64,000 bases of DNA from Vespa crabro (Eukaryota; Arthropoda; Insecta; Hymenoptera; Vespidae). A program made the translations under genes and the position numbers. This document shows positions 12,865-25,620 of this stretch, in pieces. The DNA lies in contig NC_060960.1 in NCBI RefSeq assembly GCF_910589235.1, positions 10,910,119 to 10,974,118 on the forward strand. The letters are read 5' to 3'. How positions within the stretch are numbered: the first letter of the stretch is position 1; each line of letters starts with the position of its first letter. Under the pieces are notes generated by a model, which was not told where the DNA came from, did not search any database, and worked only from the letters and a program-made list of their open reading frames with translations.

Positions 12865-13239
12865 ATCGATGGAACTTGGCTTTGGAAAACTCGATATGGC
12901 CGACGGACGAATAGATTCGTTCGTTGAGAATCGTTTATCGTCGATGGTTAAAAGTATAGGATACGGGGATCGATCCGTTAGACCACTCGATTCCTTCTGC
13001 CAAGGTAGAAATCTCAGTTCAACGAGGAGGAGGGTATAACGACTTGCTCATCGTGCAAAGTCTACCTTCTCCTTCTCTCATTTTGTAGACATTTTCCCTT
13101 TTGCCTTTTCTTCCTTCCTTCCTTCCTTCTTTTCTCTCTTCCTTTCTTTGTTGCGCATTATTCCTCAAGGCCGGCCAGTGTACAAATCCTTCCAACCGTC
13201 TCGAACATAATTCATAACTTTATCGATCGAGTAGAAAAC

Positions 13240-13244
<5 letters not shown>

Positions 13245-13288
<44 letters not shown>
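13245..13288. repeat. (GA)n microsatellite
   Basis: An uninterrupted GA array with a short GATA-type start. Confidence 0.95.
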
Positions 13289-13294
<6 letters not shown>

Positions 13295-13952
13295 GAATCA
13301 AGTACAGACGTATATGTAACGTCGATAAGACCAGCAAAGGATATTCCGTAACGACGATGGACGATCGTAAGAACAATGAACGACTCGTGGGCGTGATAAA
13401 AATACATTTGCAAAGGAGTGTATCGACCTTCTTCATCGACCATTCCTTCCTTCTCCGTATTACGATCGTTCAAGGCCTTCCTATCACTCATTTCTAAACA
13501 ACGGAGTACGATCATCCGTTGGATGCCAATTCGATCATTCTATATCCGTACGATAATTTTACATTTTGAATTTTGTAAATAGAAAATCATTGATTCCTAA
13601 ATTAATCATCCTTGATTCATCATCTTTTCAATCTTTCTTTCTTACTCTTTTCCTTTCTTTTCTAATCCAAGAAATGATCCTCTTTATTTTTTGCATGTTC
13701 TATCATCTTGTAGGAAGTAATACATCGTATGTACCTGAATAGTCCTCTTTATATATACTTGTAAATATGTATGCATGTAGATAACGAAGATATCTCGTTC
13801 GTGTATCCGATGTATGTACTTAACTCGTATGTAGGTACATTTTCGAGCTTACATCGTATATCAACGAACGAACACCGAGTAGTAGGATTCGGAGTAAGTA
13901 AGTACCAAGAGAAATAAGGAGTTGCTCGGGGAGTTGAAGCAGTAGAGTAGTA

Positions 13953-13953
<1 letters not shown>

Positions 13954-13983
<30 letters not shown>

Positions 13984-14024
13984 CGCGTCGTAGTAGTAGT
14001 AGTAGTAGTATGAGTAGTAGTAGG
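13954..14024. repeat. (GTA)n trinucleotide repeat, interrupted
   Basis: Two GTA arrays are split by the short sequence CGCGTC. Confidence 0.95.
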
Positions 14025-14149
14025 TACTCGAGCTTACGAGCCAGTCGACTTCGTCGTTCACTGAGAGACCATTGACCGGGAAGGCGAGAAGGCACGACGG
14101 CCGTGCTTTCGAACCAATTCCTTCTATCCACCCGCGAGAACGGTGCTCT

Positions 14150-14153
<4 letters not shown>

Positions 14154-14190
<37 letters not shown>
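14154..14190. repeat. (CA)n microsatellite
   Basis: About 17 CA units beside a GC-rich flank. Confidence 0.95.
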
Positions 14191-14193
<3 letters not shown>

Positions 14194-15123
14194 TACATTA
14201 ACACCGATTCGCTTTTAAGGAGCGTTCATAACGCGATATACTTACACCTGCGTAGAGACAACCTCGAGTCGATATCCTTTTGGTAACTAAGGTAACTCAA
14301 TGCTAAACTCTCGATAAACAATCTAAAAAAACTATTTTCTTCGAGTTGGACAAAATTAAAGATAAAGATAGAGACACAGATAGGAATAGTGATAGATATA
14401 GAGAGTAACAGGCTACGCTATCGGATAGAAGGAAGACAGAGAAACTATTCAAGTTGTTTCGCCGCAACTATCCTCTTCCCTTTTGCACGATCGGTATTTA
14501 AAACATTCGAATACGATACAAGGACGGAGTTAAGCTAGAACAAAAGTATCTCTTGTCTTGTACGTATTTATGTACGAATGTTAATTAGCATTAACTAAGA
14601 AAATTTCAATGCAATATATCAATTGCACGTGATAATAGAATGATTTATATTTAACGTACGAATATATATATATAGTAAGCGAATATATTTAAAACTTCTG
14701 TTTTATTATCGACCGTACAATTTCTTCGAATTCGAATTGCAAAATCGTGAATATTCAAAGTAGAGAGAAGAGCGAGAAGAGAGATTTCGTTTCTTTTACC
14801 TTCTTTTTTTTTTTTCGTAGAAAAGAATGCACGGAATAGAATATGCAAGTTGAATACATACCTACGCACTATCTACTTTCGTATGTATATCCGTACGGAC
14901 TCGGGTAAATAGTAATGAAATATGTAAAAGGACGAGGCCGAAGTTCTACGTTGTAACTCGCAATCGCAATATCATTTGCGAGTATATAATTACATGGGAT
15001 CGACAAGAAATTTGTTCCAATTTCTTCTTTATTCGTTCTATTTTTTTCGTCGTTTAAGAATTTTTTTATGTTAACATGCACAGAGAAGAAGAAAGAGAGA
15101 GGGAGAGAGAGAGAGAGAGAGAA

Positions 15124-15167
<44 letters not shown>

Positions 15168-15288
15168 AGAGAAAAAGATTGGCCATTCTGTATCTGGTTA
15201 CGTCCTTTCGCAAGCTCCCACGTGGTCTCGTATCTAGTTACTTTTGAAGAGTCTCCTAACTTTCGTGACCTCGGACCAATGACCTGCC

Positions 15289-15330
15289 TCGGCTATATAA
15301 TCGACGTCATCGGCGATATCACGAAGAGTT
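15289..15330 (+). promoter_or_regulatory. Possible TATA-type core promoter
   Basis: GGCTATATAATCGACGTCATC carries a TATATAA box followed by a GACGTCAT (CRE-like) site, in one of the few non-repetitive, GC-richer segments nearby. No gene start can be tied to it, so this is weak. Confidence 0.2.
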
Positions 15331-15530
15331 GAGTAACTCGAATAGCTTAAATGTTCTTCGTAGATCTTTAATGTAGATGAACGAAAAAGTGAAAGATACT
15401 AAAGGAGAAAATAAAAAAGAAAAAGAGAGAGAGAGAGAGAGTGAGAAAGAGGAAGAGGGAGCACAGGAAAGGGTGCATAATAAGAAAAAGAGCGGATACT
15501 TTTACTCTCTTCCTGTTCTTCTCATTTGCT

Positions 15531-15535
<5 letters not shown>

Positions 15536-15606
<71 letters not shown>
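15536..15606. repeat. Compound (CT)n(TA)n microsatellite
   Basis: A CT array passes directly into a TA array of about 40 bp. Confidence 0.95.
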
Positions 15607-15609
<3 letters not shown>

Positions 15610-16624
15610 CTATCTATCTCTTTTTCATTTTTCTGTTTCTTTCTTTTTCTTCTCCTCTCCCCTATTTACTTCCATTCTCGTGATTCTCTCTCTCTCTCTC
15701 TCTCTCTCGACTCTCTCATTTTCTCTTTCTACGTGGAAACGTGGGCGTGGACGTGGGCGAGGTAAGCCTTCAGGGCCGGCCAGGCATCGACCGATCCAGC
15801 TGGACGCATCGTAAATCGTGACGGTTTCGTGTTCGTGAAGGTAAGCGTTATGGTATACCGACCCTGGCCGATCCAATTTTTCCACCACGAGTACGGGAGG
15901 TGAAGGGGGGTCCTTTAGAATCACGCTGATACACATATACAATTTCTACGTGTATACATCTTTCTCTAATCGTGCATGTATATTTGTGCGTATATATATA
16001 TATGTGTGTGTGTATCTGTGTCTATCTGGTACGGTAAAGATTTGACCGATATGAAGAAATTTCCATTAATCCATTCCCTCCTAACTAACTTCTCCCTATC
16101 CCACAACTCTGCCCCTTCACGTACAGTTCGTACGTTGAGATAGATCTGCATCATTCTTCCAGCAACAATTTCAATTCGTTTGCTTCGTTCCTGCGTTCTC
16201 GGACTCCACTAAGTATCCTCTCTGTCTCATGAGAGATCCTTTCTCGTTCGAAAAATAAAAATTTTAAAGAAGAGTAAAAGAAAATGAAAAAGAAACAAAA
16301 GAAGAGATACAAATCGAAAGAAAATAAAAAAAAGGAGAAAAAAGAACGCGAAGGAAGAACGGAAAGAATCGAAAGACAGATAGAAAGAGAGAAAAAAAGA
16401 ATCAAATAAACGAACGTACTTTAGTTCATTTGTAATTCGCCATATTGGATCGTTCTTAATGAAGAGGAATACAGAACGTGGGGATGTAAAGTGGAATTCG
16501 AAAGAATGCACGAGAGAAAATCGATGTGATATTGAAACTGAAGTTAAGATTGATGTTGTAGTTGATGTTGAAGCTGAAGTTGAAGTTGTGGTTGATATAG
16601 TGGCTGCGTTGAGTCGCGTAATAA

Positions 16625-16663
<39 letters not shown>

Positions 16664-16961
16664 AAGAAAAGAGTAGAAAGGGGGAAGAAAAAGAAAGAAA
16701 AGAAAGAGAGAAAGAAAAAAAACAGAGATAAAGAAAAACGAGAGAGAAAAAAAGGAAATGATAAAGAAAAAATAAAAGAAAAGAGAAAGAAAAAGAAAAA
16801 AGACTCAAGAAAAAAAGCTTGCCCTTTCTTCTTCCTCGCGAAGAACTTATTAGCGAAAAGTTCGCCGGAACAAAGTTTCGAGCGGACAAAAACGATCCTT
16901 GATTCCTGTTTCCCGTTTCCCCTCATCGTCCCTCTATACCCTCACCAACCCCTCCTAACTC

Positions 16962-17003
<42 letters not shown>

Positions 17004-17091
17004 TCACTATGCCTGAGGCTTTCGAAAGCCCGTCGTCGTGCGATCGATGAATGCTCGTGTCGTCATATGAGGACCCTCCTTTAATACCTCC

Positions 17092-17133
<42 letters not shown>

Positions 17134-18400
17134 GCCCCCTCCTTCTCTCCCTCTCATTAAAGCCGTCCGCTCGTCGAGCGCTACGCGGAGAGTAGCATCC
17201 TAATGCTATTTACACAAGTGCTCTGCCGGAGCGAAAGGGCGTACGTACGAAACAGTTCGGCGCAATGTCGACGTACCAATACATATGTACGAACACGTGC
17301 GTATTATGCTTGGAAAATATAATGCGTGTGTGTAGTGGGTATGCGTGACTTTGTTTGGAGAGAATAGAGGGACGAGCGGAGGAAGGATATATGGCTAAAT
17401 TTTCACATTTAACATTTTCCTCAACGATTAATTCACTCTATTGTAAACAAATTACTTTACACAATCGAATCGTTGTTGCATTTTTTAATTAAGTAATCTT
17501 TTATGCGAATTCACGTTGTTGTTGTTGTTTCATTTGGACTTGATAATCTTTTATGTCAAAAGTTATTTCGAAAGATATAACAGTTTGTGGGATTGAACGA
17601 TTATATCATCTTTATCGTGAAAGTTGATAACGTAATATTCGTATATGTACGAAAAAAAAAGAGAGAAAAAAAAAAGGAAAAAAAAAAGAGAAAATAAAGA
17701 AAAAAAGAAATTTAAGTCTATACTCGTAATGTTTTCGATGAAAATAGCTCGTAATATTTTATATGGGCCATCCTGTATACAGAAAGATCCCGTCAACTCA
17801 AACTTTACGATCTAACCAGATTGCTCAGTAATCCGTTATTTAAGCTTATTCGCATCATTCTCCGACTTCGGTTTAATACCATACTGCGTAGATGAATCTT
17901 TGGACTTTCCTAATCTTTTTTCTATTCTTTCTTCTTTATATATATTTTTATTTTTATTTAACTTTCTTTCATTCCAAGTAAAATCACTTTGAACCAGCGG
18001 GAGAGAGAGAGGTGATTCCGTCCATCTCATACTACGTTGTCTAGCTCGACGAGTAAAACGTCATTACGGGATTGCTTTTCATTGTCATTGTTTAATTATT
18101 TAAAATAGGACCCTATAAATTTGAAATATCATTTAGCAGTTGCTTCGCGCAAGTAAGCAACGAAGCGCCTCACAGTCTAACGTAGGACAAAAAACGAAGC
18201 GTCGACCTAGTTTTCTAAAGTGCCAATGGCCGATCGCAAGACTGTATTGCTCCTAATTAAGAATGGTCTTTATTGTCAATTAGCTATCAGGAATTAGCGT
18301 TGATGGTAAAGGGGCAGCTTGAGATGGTCTTAAAAGATAGCCCGCTGTTGGTGCCGCCGCTAAGAACGAGAACGAAAATCGATATCAATGGGTATTAGGT

Positions 18401-18401
18401 A

Positions 18402-18458
<57 letters not shown>
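18401..18458. repeat. (TA)n microsatellite
   Basis: An almost pure TA array, followed by an A-rich purine tract. Confidence 0.95.
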
Positions 18459-18465
<7 letters not shown>

Positions 18466-19188
18466 AAAAAAAGAGAAAAAAGATAACGAGGTAGCGAGGG
18501 GTAGGAGGGAGAGTTAAATGAACGAATAGAATTTATTTTCTCTTTGATGATGATAATGCAAGATGGCCGTCACGATGGCCGAGAGGAAGGAGTACTGACT
18601 CTCTCATGGTTGGTCACGCGAAGAACGCGAAGAAAAGGTGTAAGAGAAACACAGTACGAGTGCAAGACCGTTCCGATCTCCGTTTAAATAATTTAGCAGT
18701 GGCCGTATACGTACGTTGATCGGCTCGTTATAAGCGAGTTGACAGGTCGGAGGTGGAGCAGGGCCGGTAACGCCGCCATTGCGTGGTGATATTAAAATGC
18801 AAATGATCACTGTCACCGACGGCGCTTGTCGCAGTATTTCCTCTCCTTCTCCATGAAATCGCCAGATATTCGAGACAGAATATATCTCTTTCTCTTTCTT
18901 TCTAACATACATATACATAGACATAGACACACACATACACACACTCCTTCGAGCTGTATGCATAAACCATCGCGAAAGTCCGAATGGCTCTTTCTTAACT
19001 ATCATATCGAAGGAAAAAAAAAAATGATCCGAAGGATAAAAGGAGCAAACGAATTATTCTCGTACGCGTCGCGACGGATCTTTCTATATAGTTAAATATT
19101 GTATAATCTGATATTAAAGAAATCTTGCACAGCATAAAAAATTTGAACCACGCATTATGACACCATTTGTTCATAAGCGTGAGGGAAG

Positions 19189-19228
<40 letters not shown>

Positions 19229-19553
19229 CGAACGAAGATATTTGATAACGTTGCGAAATAAGTGAATGCTTCACGGTCACGTATCAGGCGATAAAACAAT
19301 TACAGAGGACGGACGATGTATCAACTTTCGTAGATTCTACATTTAAAAAGCCTAGAAGACTAGAGACGATCTAATATAAAGTGGCCTTCGTATCTTTTCT
19401 CCACATTGTCCTAAATAAACTCTAAGAAAACGGATATGTGTCTGGAGAAATCGAGGACACGACAGCGACAACAAAGATAGTTAACAAGAATTGGAAAAAG
19501 AAAAGAAAAAAGAAAAAAAAAAAAAAAAAGAAAAAAGATAGATGAAATATTAC

Positions 19554-21986
19554 CTGCCAAAAAGGGGATGCCAAAGTTGCGAATCATCCGGCGAACTCGC
19601 TGTAGAGCTTACTTCCGGCTCCTGTTTAAGCAATCCAGTTCGTACCCTGAGTAATGGCGGATAAGGGCTGGAGCGGCGATTGCTAGAGAGATCGATAGGC
19701 GCCGGCATCAGCGTGCCGATAGGCTTGCAACTAAGCTTGGGCCTTATTTGCGTACCGTTCCTGATACCATTGTGATTAACGTGACTTGATCCTTTGTTAA
19801 CGCCATTGCCGATCCTGGATTGGAATTGTCGTGACCTGGAGACAGGACCTTCACCGTGATCGAGCACATGTTGTAGATGAGTCAAGGATATCACTAATAA
19901 ATCTGGATCTCTTAATAGATCCGGCCTTGTTAATGCTTCTGGTAATCTTAATTCCGGTCTCGAGGTTAAAAGTTTTGGAATTTCGGTAGCCGGTGCCGCG
20001 GCCAAAGCTGGAAGATAGTCACGTGGTACTAAAAGGGGATCAGGTATTAAATGACCGGACGTTTCTATCAGTTCTCTGAGTTGACTGGCTGGATCCAAGA
20101 GTTTGTCCGTACTAGTAGACGTCGCGTAAGCTTCTTGATATTCAGCCGATTGCATCCTGGATCGTACTAAAATTTTATGATAACCAGCCTGTTTTCTTAG
20201 CCGATTAATCGCCCATTCGGCCGATATAGGCTTCTTTAACGCAGTACGATCGCTTATTAAGAATGTACTATGAATATCACCGCTCGACATTGGCCTTCCA
20301 TTGGTATTCTTTATATCCTGATTCTGAACGTTCGAATGCTCGTGGAAGGTTCGTACCGTTCTACGCGTACCACCATTCGATTTTTCGTTATCTTTGGAAT
20401 AATCCGACCGACTAGTCATATATTCGTTGGTTACAGGCTCGCATCGATTTGACGTAGTTTCCCTGTTCTTATCATAATCTTTATTTTCCAGGCAACTTGG
20501 CGACGACAAAATACCCTTTAAGGTCAAATCGTTCTTCGCATCCTCCGAACAGGACACCGAACAAGGTGGGCTGGGTAATAGCCTTTCCAAGTACGCCGAG
20601 GAAGGCCTTTTGGAGGCAGGCGAACATGGGATACCACTAGGTTGGGGCGAAACTACTGTACCGCGAGATCTAAGTTCCTCAAGTACTTGCTCGTCAAAGT
20701 GTTCCACATCCTGATACTTACACTTTGCTTGAGCTTCGCTACTTCGACCGGAACTGTTCCATGCACCGTCCGTACGATCCTTAATACTTTCTATGGGAGT
20801 GTTTCTGTCATCCTGATTATTCCTAGAATTCGATCTGCGAAAACAGCCACTATCGACGCTATCGTAAACCAAAGAATCGGCTTTTTGTCTTCTAAGATCT
20901 TCTAAAACTTGAGAATCGTAATCATCCTCGTCGTCCTCGAGATCCCTCTCATCCTCCTCCTCGTGCGGGAAGTCAGTTTTTGGAAAATTGACGGTACTCT
21001 CTGGCGATTCCACCCTGTCCTTCGTTTTTGGAGACGTCGTATTCGTCGTTGACTGCGAATTGGATACGTTGCGATAACGATAATTCGGTATGACGATCGA
21101 CAAGCCCGGAAGGTTTCGAGGTAAATTTAATACTTGACCACGGGGATCGAACGATTTCGTTGACGAATAATCGATCATGGAACCTTTCAAAAGTTTTTCT
21201 ACATTTTCTGCCTGAGAATCGGGCGATCTGCTTGACGAAGAACTTTTCGAAGACGGCCTGGAGGAAGGTACGATTGAATTTTTCGTTCCCTCTTGGGGAT
21301 GGGCCGTCGTAATCGAAACCGAAAGTCCTGGAGTATTTCTGAGAGCTTTCAAAATCTTTGAACTGCTACTGTAATCTATCTTCGTTGGTTCATCGGGTGC
21401 TTCCTCGTCTACTTCGGATACGTTCATAGCCAAGCTATTTTTCCATTTGTGAAGAGGATTGGGTTCGGACTTGGAACGACTAATACCACCGTCAGCTTCT
21501 ACAACTTTGCAAGATTTCACATCGATATTATTTTTGCAATCGACAAAAGTAGACTCCTTCGATACGTGACTCTTTTTTTCGTCGATGTTTGAATTGCAAC
21601 GTTCGAGTATCTTTTCCTCGTGTACCTCCAATTGATCACAATCATTAATATTATCGTTATTTTCAACATTTTCCTTTTGATAATTGGATATAAAATCTGT
21701 CCTTGATTTACCTTTAACCGAATTAGGTAAGGCAGGATCCAAGTCTTTATTCTTCTTATCGCTAATCTTTTTTTGATATACGTTTTCACTCAAAACTAAT
21801 TCGAAAGTTTTCGTAGAGTGCATTGGTAAATCGGCACTGGGCGTGTCGGTTGCTAAAACGGGTGAGGCTGTGGCATCTATCATATTTAATATGTCTTGAA
21901 TACCCTCCTTATTTCCTCGACATTTTTTGTTATCATCATTAATCTCTTCCTCCTCTTCCTCCTCCTCATTGTTGTCGTCGTCGTCG

Positions 21987-22049
<63 letters not shown>

Positions 22050-22967
22050 TCACCGCCGCCGCCGTCGTCGTCGTCGTTGTCCTCATCCTCATCCCCATCT
22101 TCCCCACCGATATCCTCATTTTGTCTTTCGTTATTCGGGTCTTCGTCCTCTTCTCTATCCTTCTCGTTATCGTTGGAATTATCGCCGGCATCCTTGGGAT
22201 CGTCAACGATCTTATCGTCCGTTCGTAACAAAATATGATGGTGATGATCGGGTAGCTGAGATAAGTGAAGATGTTCTAGGACCACTCGCGGTTGAAAGTG
22301 TACGTCTTTTTGCAATCTCTCGAGATTGCTTTTACCGTTCGCCTTTATACAATCATTCGTAGTATCCAAAGTAAAGGAGCTGTCATCCTTTTTTCTTCCA
22401 TTGTCTTCATTGTCATCCTGCTCGTCGCTATCATCCTCCTCCTCCTCCTCCTCCTCCTCTTCCTCCTCCTCATCCTCCTGCTCATCCTCCGAACAAGAGG
22501 CCCTTCTTCGATTCCTTTCCCAATCCGCCATAACTCGGACTCCATTTTGGAGATTCTCCAATGGGAAATAATCCTGTGAATATTTCTTATCCTTTAAAAA
22601 ATCTTCGTACCTGCGTTTCTTACCCTTATCTATTAAATTATTATCTCTGATAGTTGCGGTTACGGTCTTGCCATTTTCTTTCTCTTCGTTCAAACTCGAA
22701 CTCGAAGACGTACACGCCGGTGTAGTCTTCTTTTCTTGATTTGCACCAAGACCGGTAGAATACATATTCGATGTCGTTCTCGGTATCGAACGCCATCCTT
22801 GCGCGGTTTTCGTTAATTTTATACGATTTCTCTTGTCGTAATCCTCACATCTAACCTCGACTATTCTCTGTTCCCTTTGAGAGGCCCAAAGGAATATCGG
22901 ATTGACCTTTGGCCGTTTTTCTTCCGGCTCTTCGGAAGGCTCCTTTCGAGCGTGTTTTGGATGTTTC

Positions 22968-23011
<44 letters not shown>

Positions 23012-23122
23012 GCGTCTTTGACGTCGGGGCACTGTGCCCCGTGCAGGGGCCCCGCTCATCACTCCATGCAAAGAACGGTGGTTATCCCGCCACTCGTCCA
23101 GCAAATGTTGACTAAAACTCAC
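19554..23122 (-). CDS. Long exon of a putative nuclear regulator, tentatively E93 (Eip93F/Mblk-1)
   Basis: This single minus-strand exon is open for about 1190 codons and ends at 19554 before a GTAATA donor (phase 2), so it is partial. In order it shows a His run (about residues 38-51), a compact conserved-looking block (about 72-117, containing RIVEVRCEDYDKRNR and TKTAQGWRS), acidic tracts (about 215-235), a long Asp/Glu run (about 345-405), an LERLL motif (LxxLL nuclear-receptor box, near 841) and PIDLS (CtBP-binding type, near 1139). E93/Mblk-1 proteins are known for an NR box and a CtBP motif ahead of their RHF helix-turn-helix domains. Those domains are not seen in this window and would lie further left. 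The leftmost codon of the open frame is GTG. The first ATG is at 23059, or the frame is entered by splicing at TTTTAG (exon from 23111, phase 2). The family assignment comes from motif architecture and partial recall, not from a search. Confidence 0.5.
21970..22090 (-). repeat. Coding trinucleotide repeat for poly-Asp/Glu
   Basis: GAC/GAT and GAA/GAG codons on the minus strand encode an almost uninterrupted acidic run inside the long exon. Mixed GAC, GAT and GGC codons suggest an old, partly stabilised repeat that could vary in length between individuals. Confidence 0.9.
22967..23013 (-). repeat. Coding (CAT)n repeat for poly-His
   Basis: About 14 His codons in a row near the N-terminus of the long exon, all CAT and therefore a nearly pure repeat. 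Confidence 0.9.
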
Positions 23123-23179
23123 CAGTATTCTACCGTTATTAGCCTTGTCTTAAAATCGCTTAGCGTCTAATCCAATCTC

Positions 23180-23182
23180 TCG

Positions 23183-23237
<55 letters not shown>
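23180..23237. repeat. (CT)n microsatellite
   Basis: A CT array with one TT interruption, just upstream of the long minus-strand exon. Confidence 0.95.
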
Positions 23238-23241
<4 letters not shown>

Positions 23242-24082
23242 TCCCCCTTTCTTTCCTTTGCCTCTTTTCTTCGAAAGATAATCGTACTATGTTCCTGGTG
23301 CACTTTTACAGGTATTTCGAGTCTGCTTTCTTTTATCTGGCAACCGTCAAAGTTTCAACGTCGCACAACCTTACGTGGAAATCTTCCTTGAATAGTTTTT
23401 ATTATATCAGAGGACATCTATCGTATGAAATACGTATCATAAGAGTTTAAATCGTCGCATATCGCGTACTTGGTAAACGTACTTGTTTGTAGCTTCGAAC
23501 GATGACATTCCCCTGAACATTCGTTCACCAATCGCATCGCGCGCATCCGTCAGCTGGACATCGATTTACACTTCTCGTACCAATCGTTCGTCGTTCACGG
23601 ACATCGAAAGCCGCATGTGCGAAAGTCAATGACCGATCATTGATTTTCGATCGAATCAGCTCTTTCGTAGCTGCGATGATACAGAGTAAGATCGTATCGT
23701 CGTGTTACCAAAACTATCGTCCCCATCGAAAAAATTAGGAATAGCTTTAGCGTCGTCGTAAAAATTCAGCTCTTTCTCTGCCATGCACGAGAAAGCTTCT
23801 TCTTTACGAGGAGTTCGTTGACATCCGGTAGCAGAGCGGTCGACCGTTTCAGAGGACGTACTTCCTATATTCTCCAGGTACACGCCAACGCTGATGATGC
23901 TGCTGGGGTCGGCGACGTTCATCTGGCTATCGAACCGTGACACGTAGACACAGAGAGGGGAAATAGAGAGAAGGAAAACCACCGACGCTAACGTCGATCT
24001 TCATCGAAGAGATTCAACGGCGTCGATTTGCATCGAGCTTTCGGCGTCGACTCCGTTGAGAGAGATAGATAGATGGAGCGTG

Positions 24083-24183
24083 AGCGAACGAGCGAGCGAG
24101 CGAGCGAGCGAGCGAGCGAGAGGGAGATAGCGAGAGATAGAGATAGATAGAGGGAGAGGGACAGACAGATAGTAAGAGAGAGG

Positions 24184-24210
<27 letters not shown>
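24083..24210. repeat. (AGCG)n tetranucleotide repeat grading into (GA)n
   Basis: About nine GAGC units (24083-24120), then GATA/GAGA-rich DNA and a GA array (24180-24208). Confidence 0.95.
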
Positions 24211-24215
<5 letters not shown>

Positions 24216-24686
24216 AAGAGCTTGCAACTGGCAGCACTGTGTTCGACCAATTCACCTCAGCCCAAGCTCTTCTTCCTCTTCTTCTACCTACGATGCAGGT
24301 AATAGCAGCAAGAAAGGTAGCTCGTTACTCGACACTGAATAATACCAGGTACTAAATACCCAAATAATTTATGTGAAAGATTCTAAATACGGTTTTTTCG
24401 ACTCCTCTTGTATACCTGAAAGAAAATACTTTGGCGTGAAACGGTACGTATTCGATCCGCACGGCGTAGTGTCAAGTGCTCGTTCGTATTCTAAGATATA
24501 ATTTAGGTTTAAAACACTCACGTTATCCTTGACCTTGAGTTCCGATATCAAAGACATATTAAAAATTTCACATCGATGGATTGTCATCTATGACATAACG
24601 CCGTGGGACCAACGGATGCCGGTTATACATCGTTACGCGCGGTCTCACTGCCTGGGAGCTACTGGCTGTGCCTCCTTGTTGCCTTC

Positions 24687-24715
24687 CTCACCACCACCAC
24701 CACCACCACCACCAC

Positions 24716-24746
<31 letters not shown>

Positions 24747-24772
24747 ACCATCACTACCACCACCACCACCCC
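24687..24772. repeat. (CAC)n(GCC)n trinucleotide repeat
   Basis: CAC units, then CGC/GCC units, then CAC again: one of the most GC-rich spots in the window. Confidence 0.95.
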
Positions 24773-25496
24773 CGCTCCGCGGGAGCGTGATACAGGGACG
24801 TCTCTATTCCCGGTACCTCGTTTCTTCCTTTTTTCCGCTCCCTATTCAAATTACAATCGAACTTGTTAACTGTTAAAAATCACCAAGAAAAAAGAAGAAT
24901 TCTTAAATTTGTTCAAAACTTTTTAATAACTTTAAATGATAAGGCCAATGAATGTATCTGATACATTAATAAATCAATTTCATTTATTCATTCATCTTCT
25001 GTAATCGAAAGAAATTATTCATTCAGACATTATACGATTTTTTAATATTAATCAACTTACGTAAACGAGAAAGTATCGGGACTTGATTTGTTTATTCATA
25101 AATATCGCTACCGGTCGCGCTTCCAATACATTTTCAACGAAATAATTAATTTAAGAATATAAAATAATGACAATGTAAATTAATACATACCGCAATAATT
25201 AAACTCAAAGTTTTTTTTTTTCTTTTTTTTTTTACATTAGCTAAAGCAACTTTATAATTAATTATTTGTTTTAGAAGAATAAAGCCTAGCTGGGATCGTT
25301 ATGTCGATGGAAAATTCCGCTTGATATATCCTCAAGGCGACGAAATGTCTTGGGTCGATACTGTATACTCTTACCCCTTACTCCGAGCCGGCTGTTCACG
25401 ACCGGAGCACCGACCATGGAATGAGCCGAATAGGAGGAGTAGAGATAGATAAAGAGTGAGTGAGTGAGTGAGCGAGCGATTGAGTGTGTGTAAGAG

Positions 25497-25498
25497 AG

Positions 25499-25532
<34 letters not shown>

Positions 25533-25620
25533 GTGATGAGAAAGAGAAGAGAGGAGGGAAGGGGAGGTAATACAGAGCGAAAGAGTAAGAGAGAGAGCGA
25601 GAGAGAGAGAGAGAGAGAAG
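25497..25620. repeat. Clustered (GA)n arrays
   Basis: Two GA arrays separated by a purine-rich spacer, preceded by GAGT and GAGC units. Confidence 0.9.

Larger units (their letters stand above)
9363..19553. other. Long gene-free stretch with microsatellites and possible regulatory islands
   Basis: I find no supported exon apart from the Gln/His candidate to its left. If the E93-like gene model is right, this is an intron. Less repetitive, more GC-rich islands lie at about 11930-12160, 14030-14160, 15200-15340, 15730-15920 and 18120-18380 (the last with TAATTA and CAATTAG homeobox-type sites). The rest is CA, GA, CT, TA and GTA repeats plus long AAAG/TTTC tracts. Confidence 0.45.

Noticed and set aside
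13820..14194. Cys/Val and Tyr-rich minus-strand frames
   Set aside because: They come from CA and GTA repeats with no conserved residues.
16227..16926. Two long Phe/Ser-rich minus-strand frames
   Set aside because: They are an AAAG/GA purine tract seen from the other strand. Open by composition only.
21896..22238. Plus-strand poly-Ser and poly-Val frames opposite the long exon
   Set aside because: They are shadows of the minus-strand poly-Asp/Glu coding repeat.
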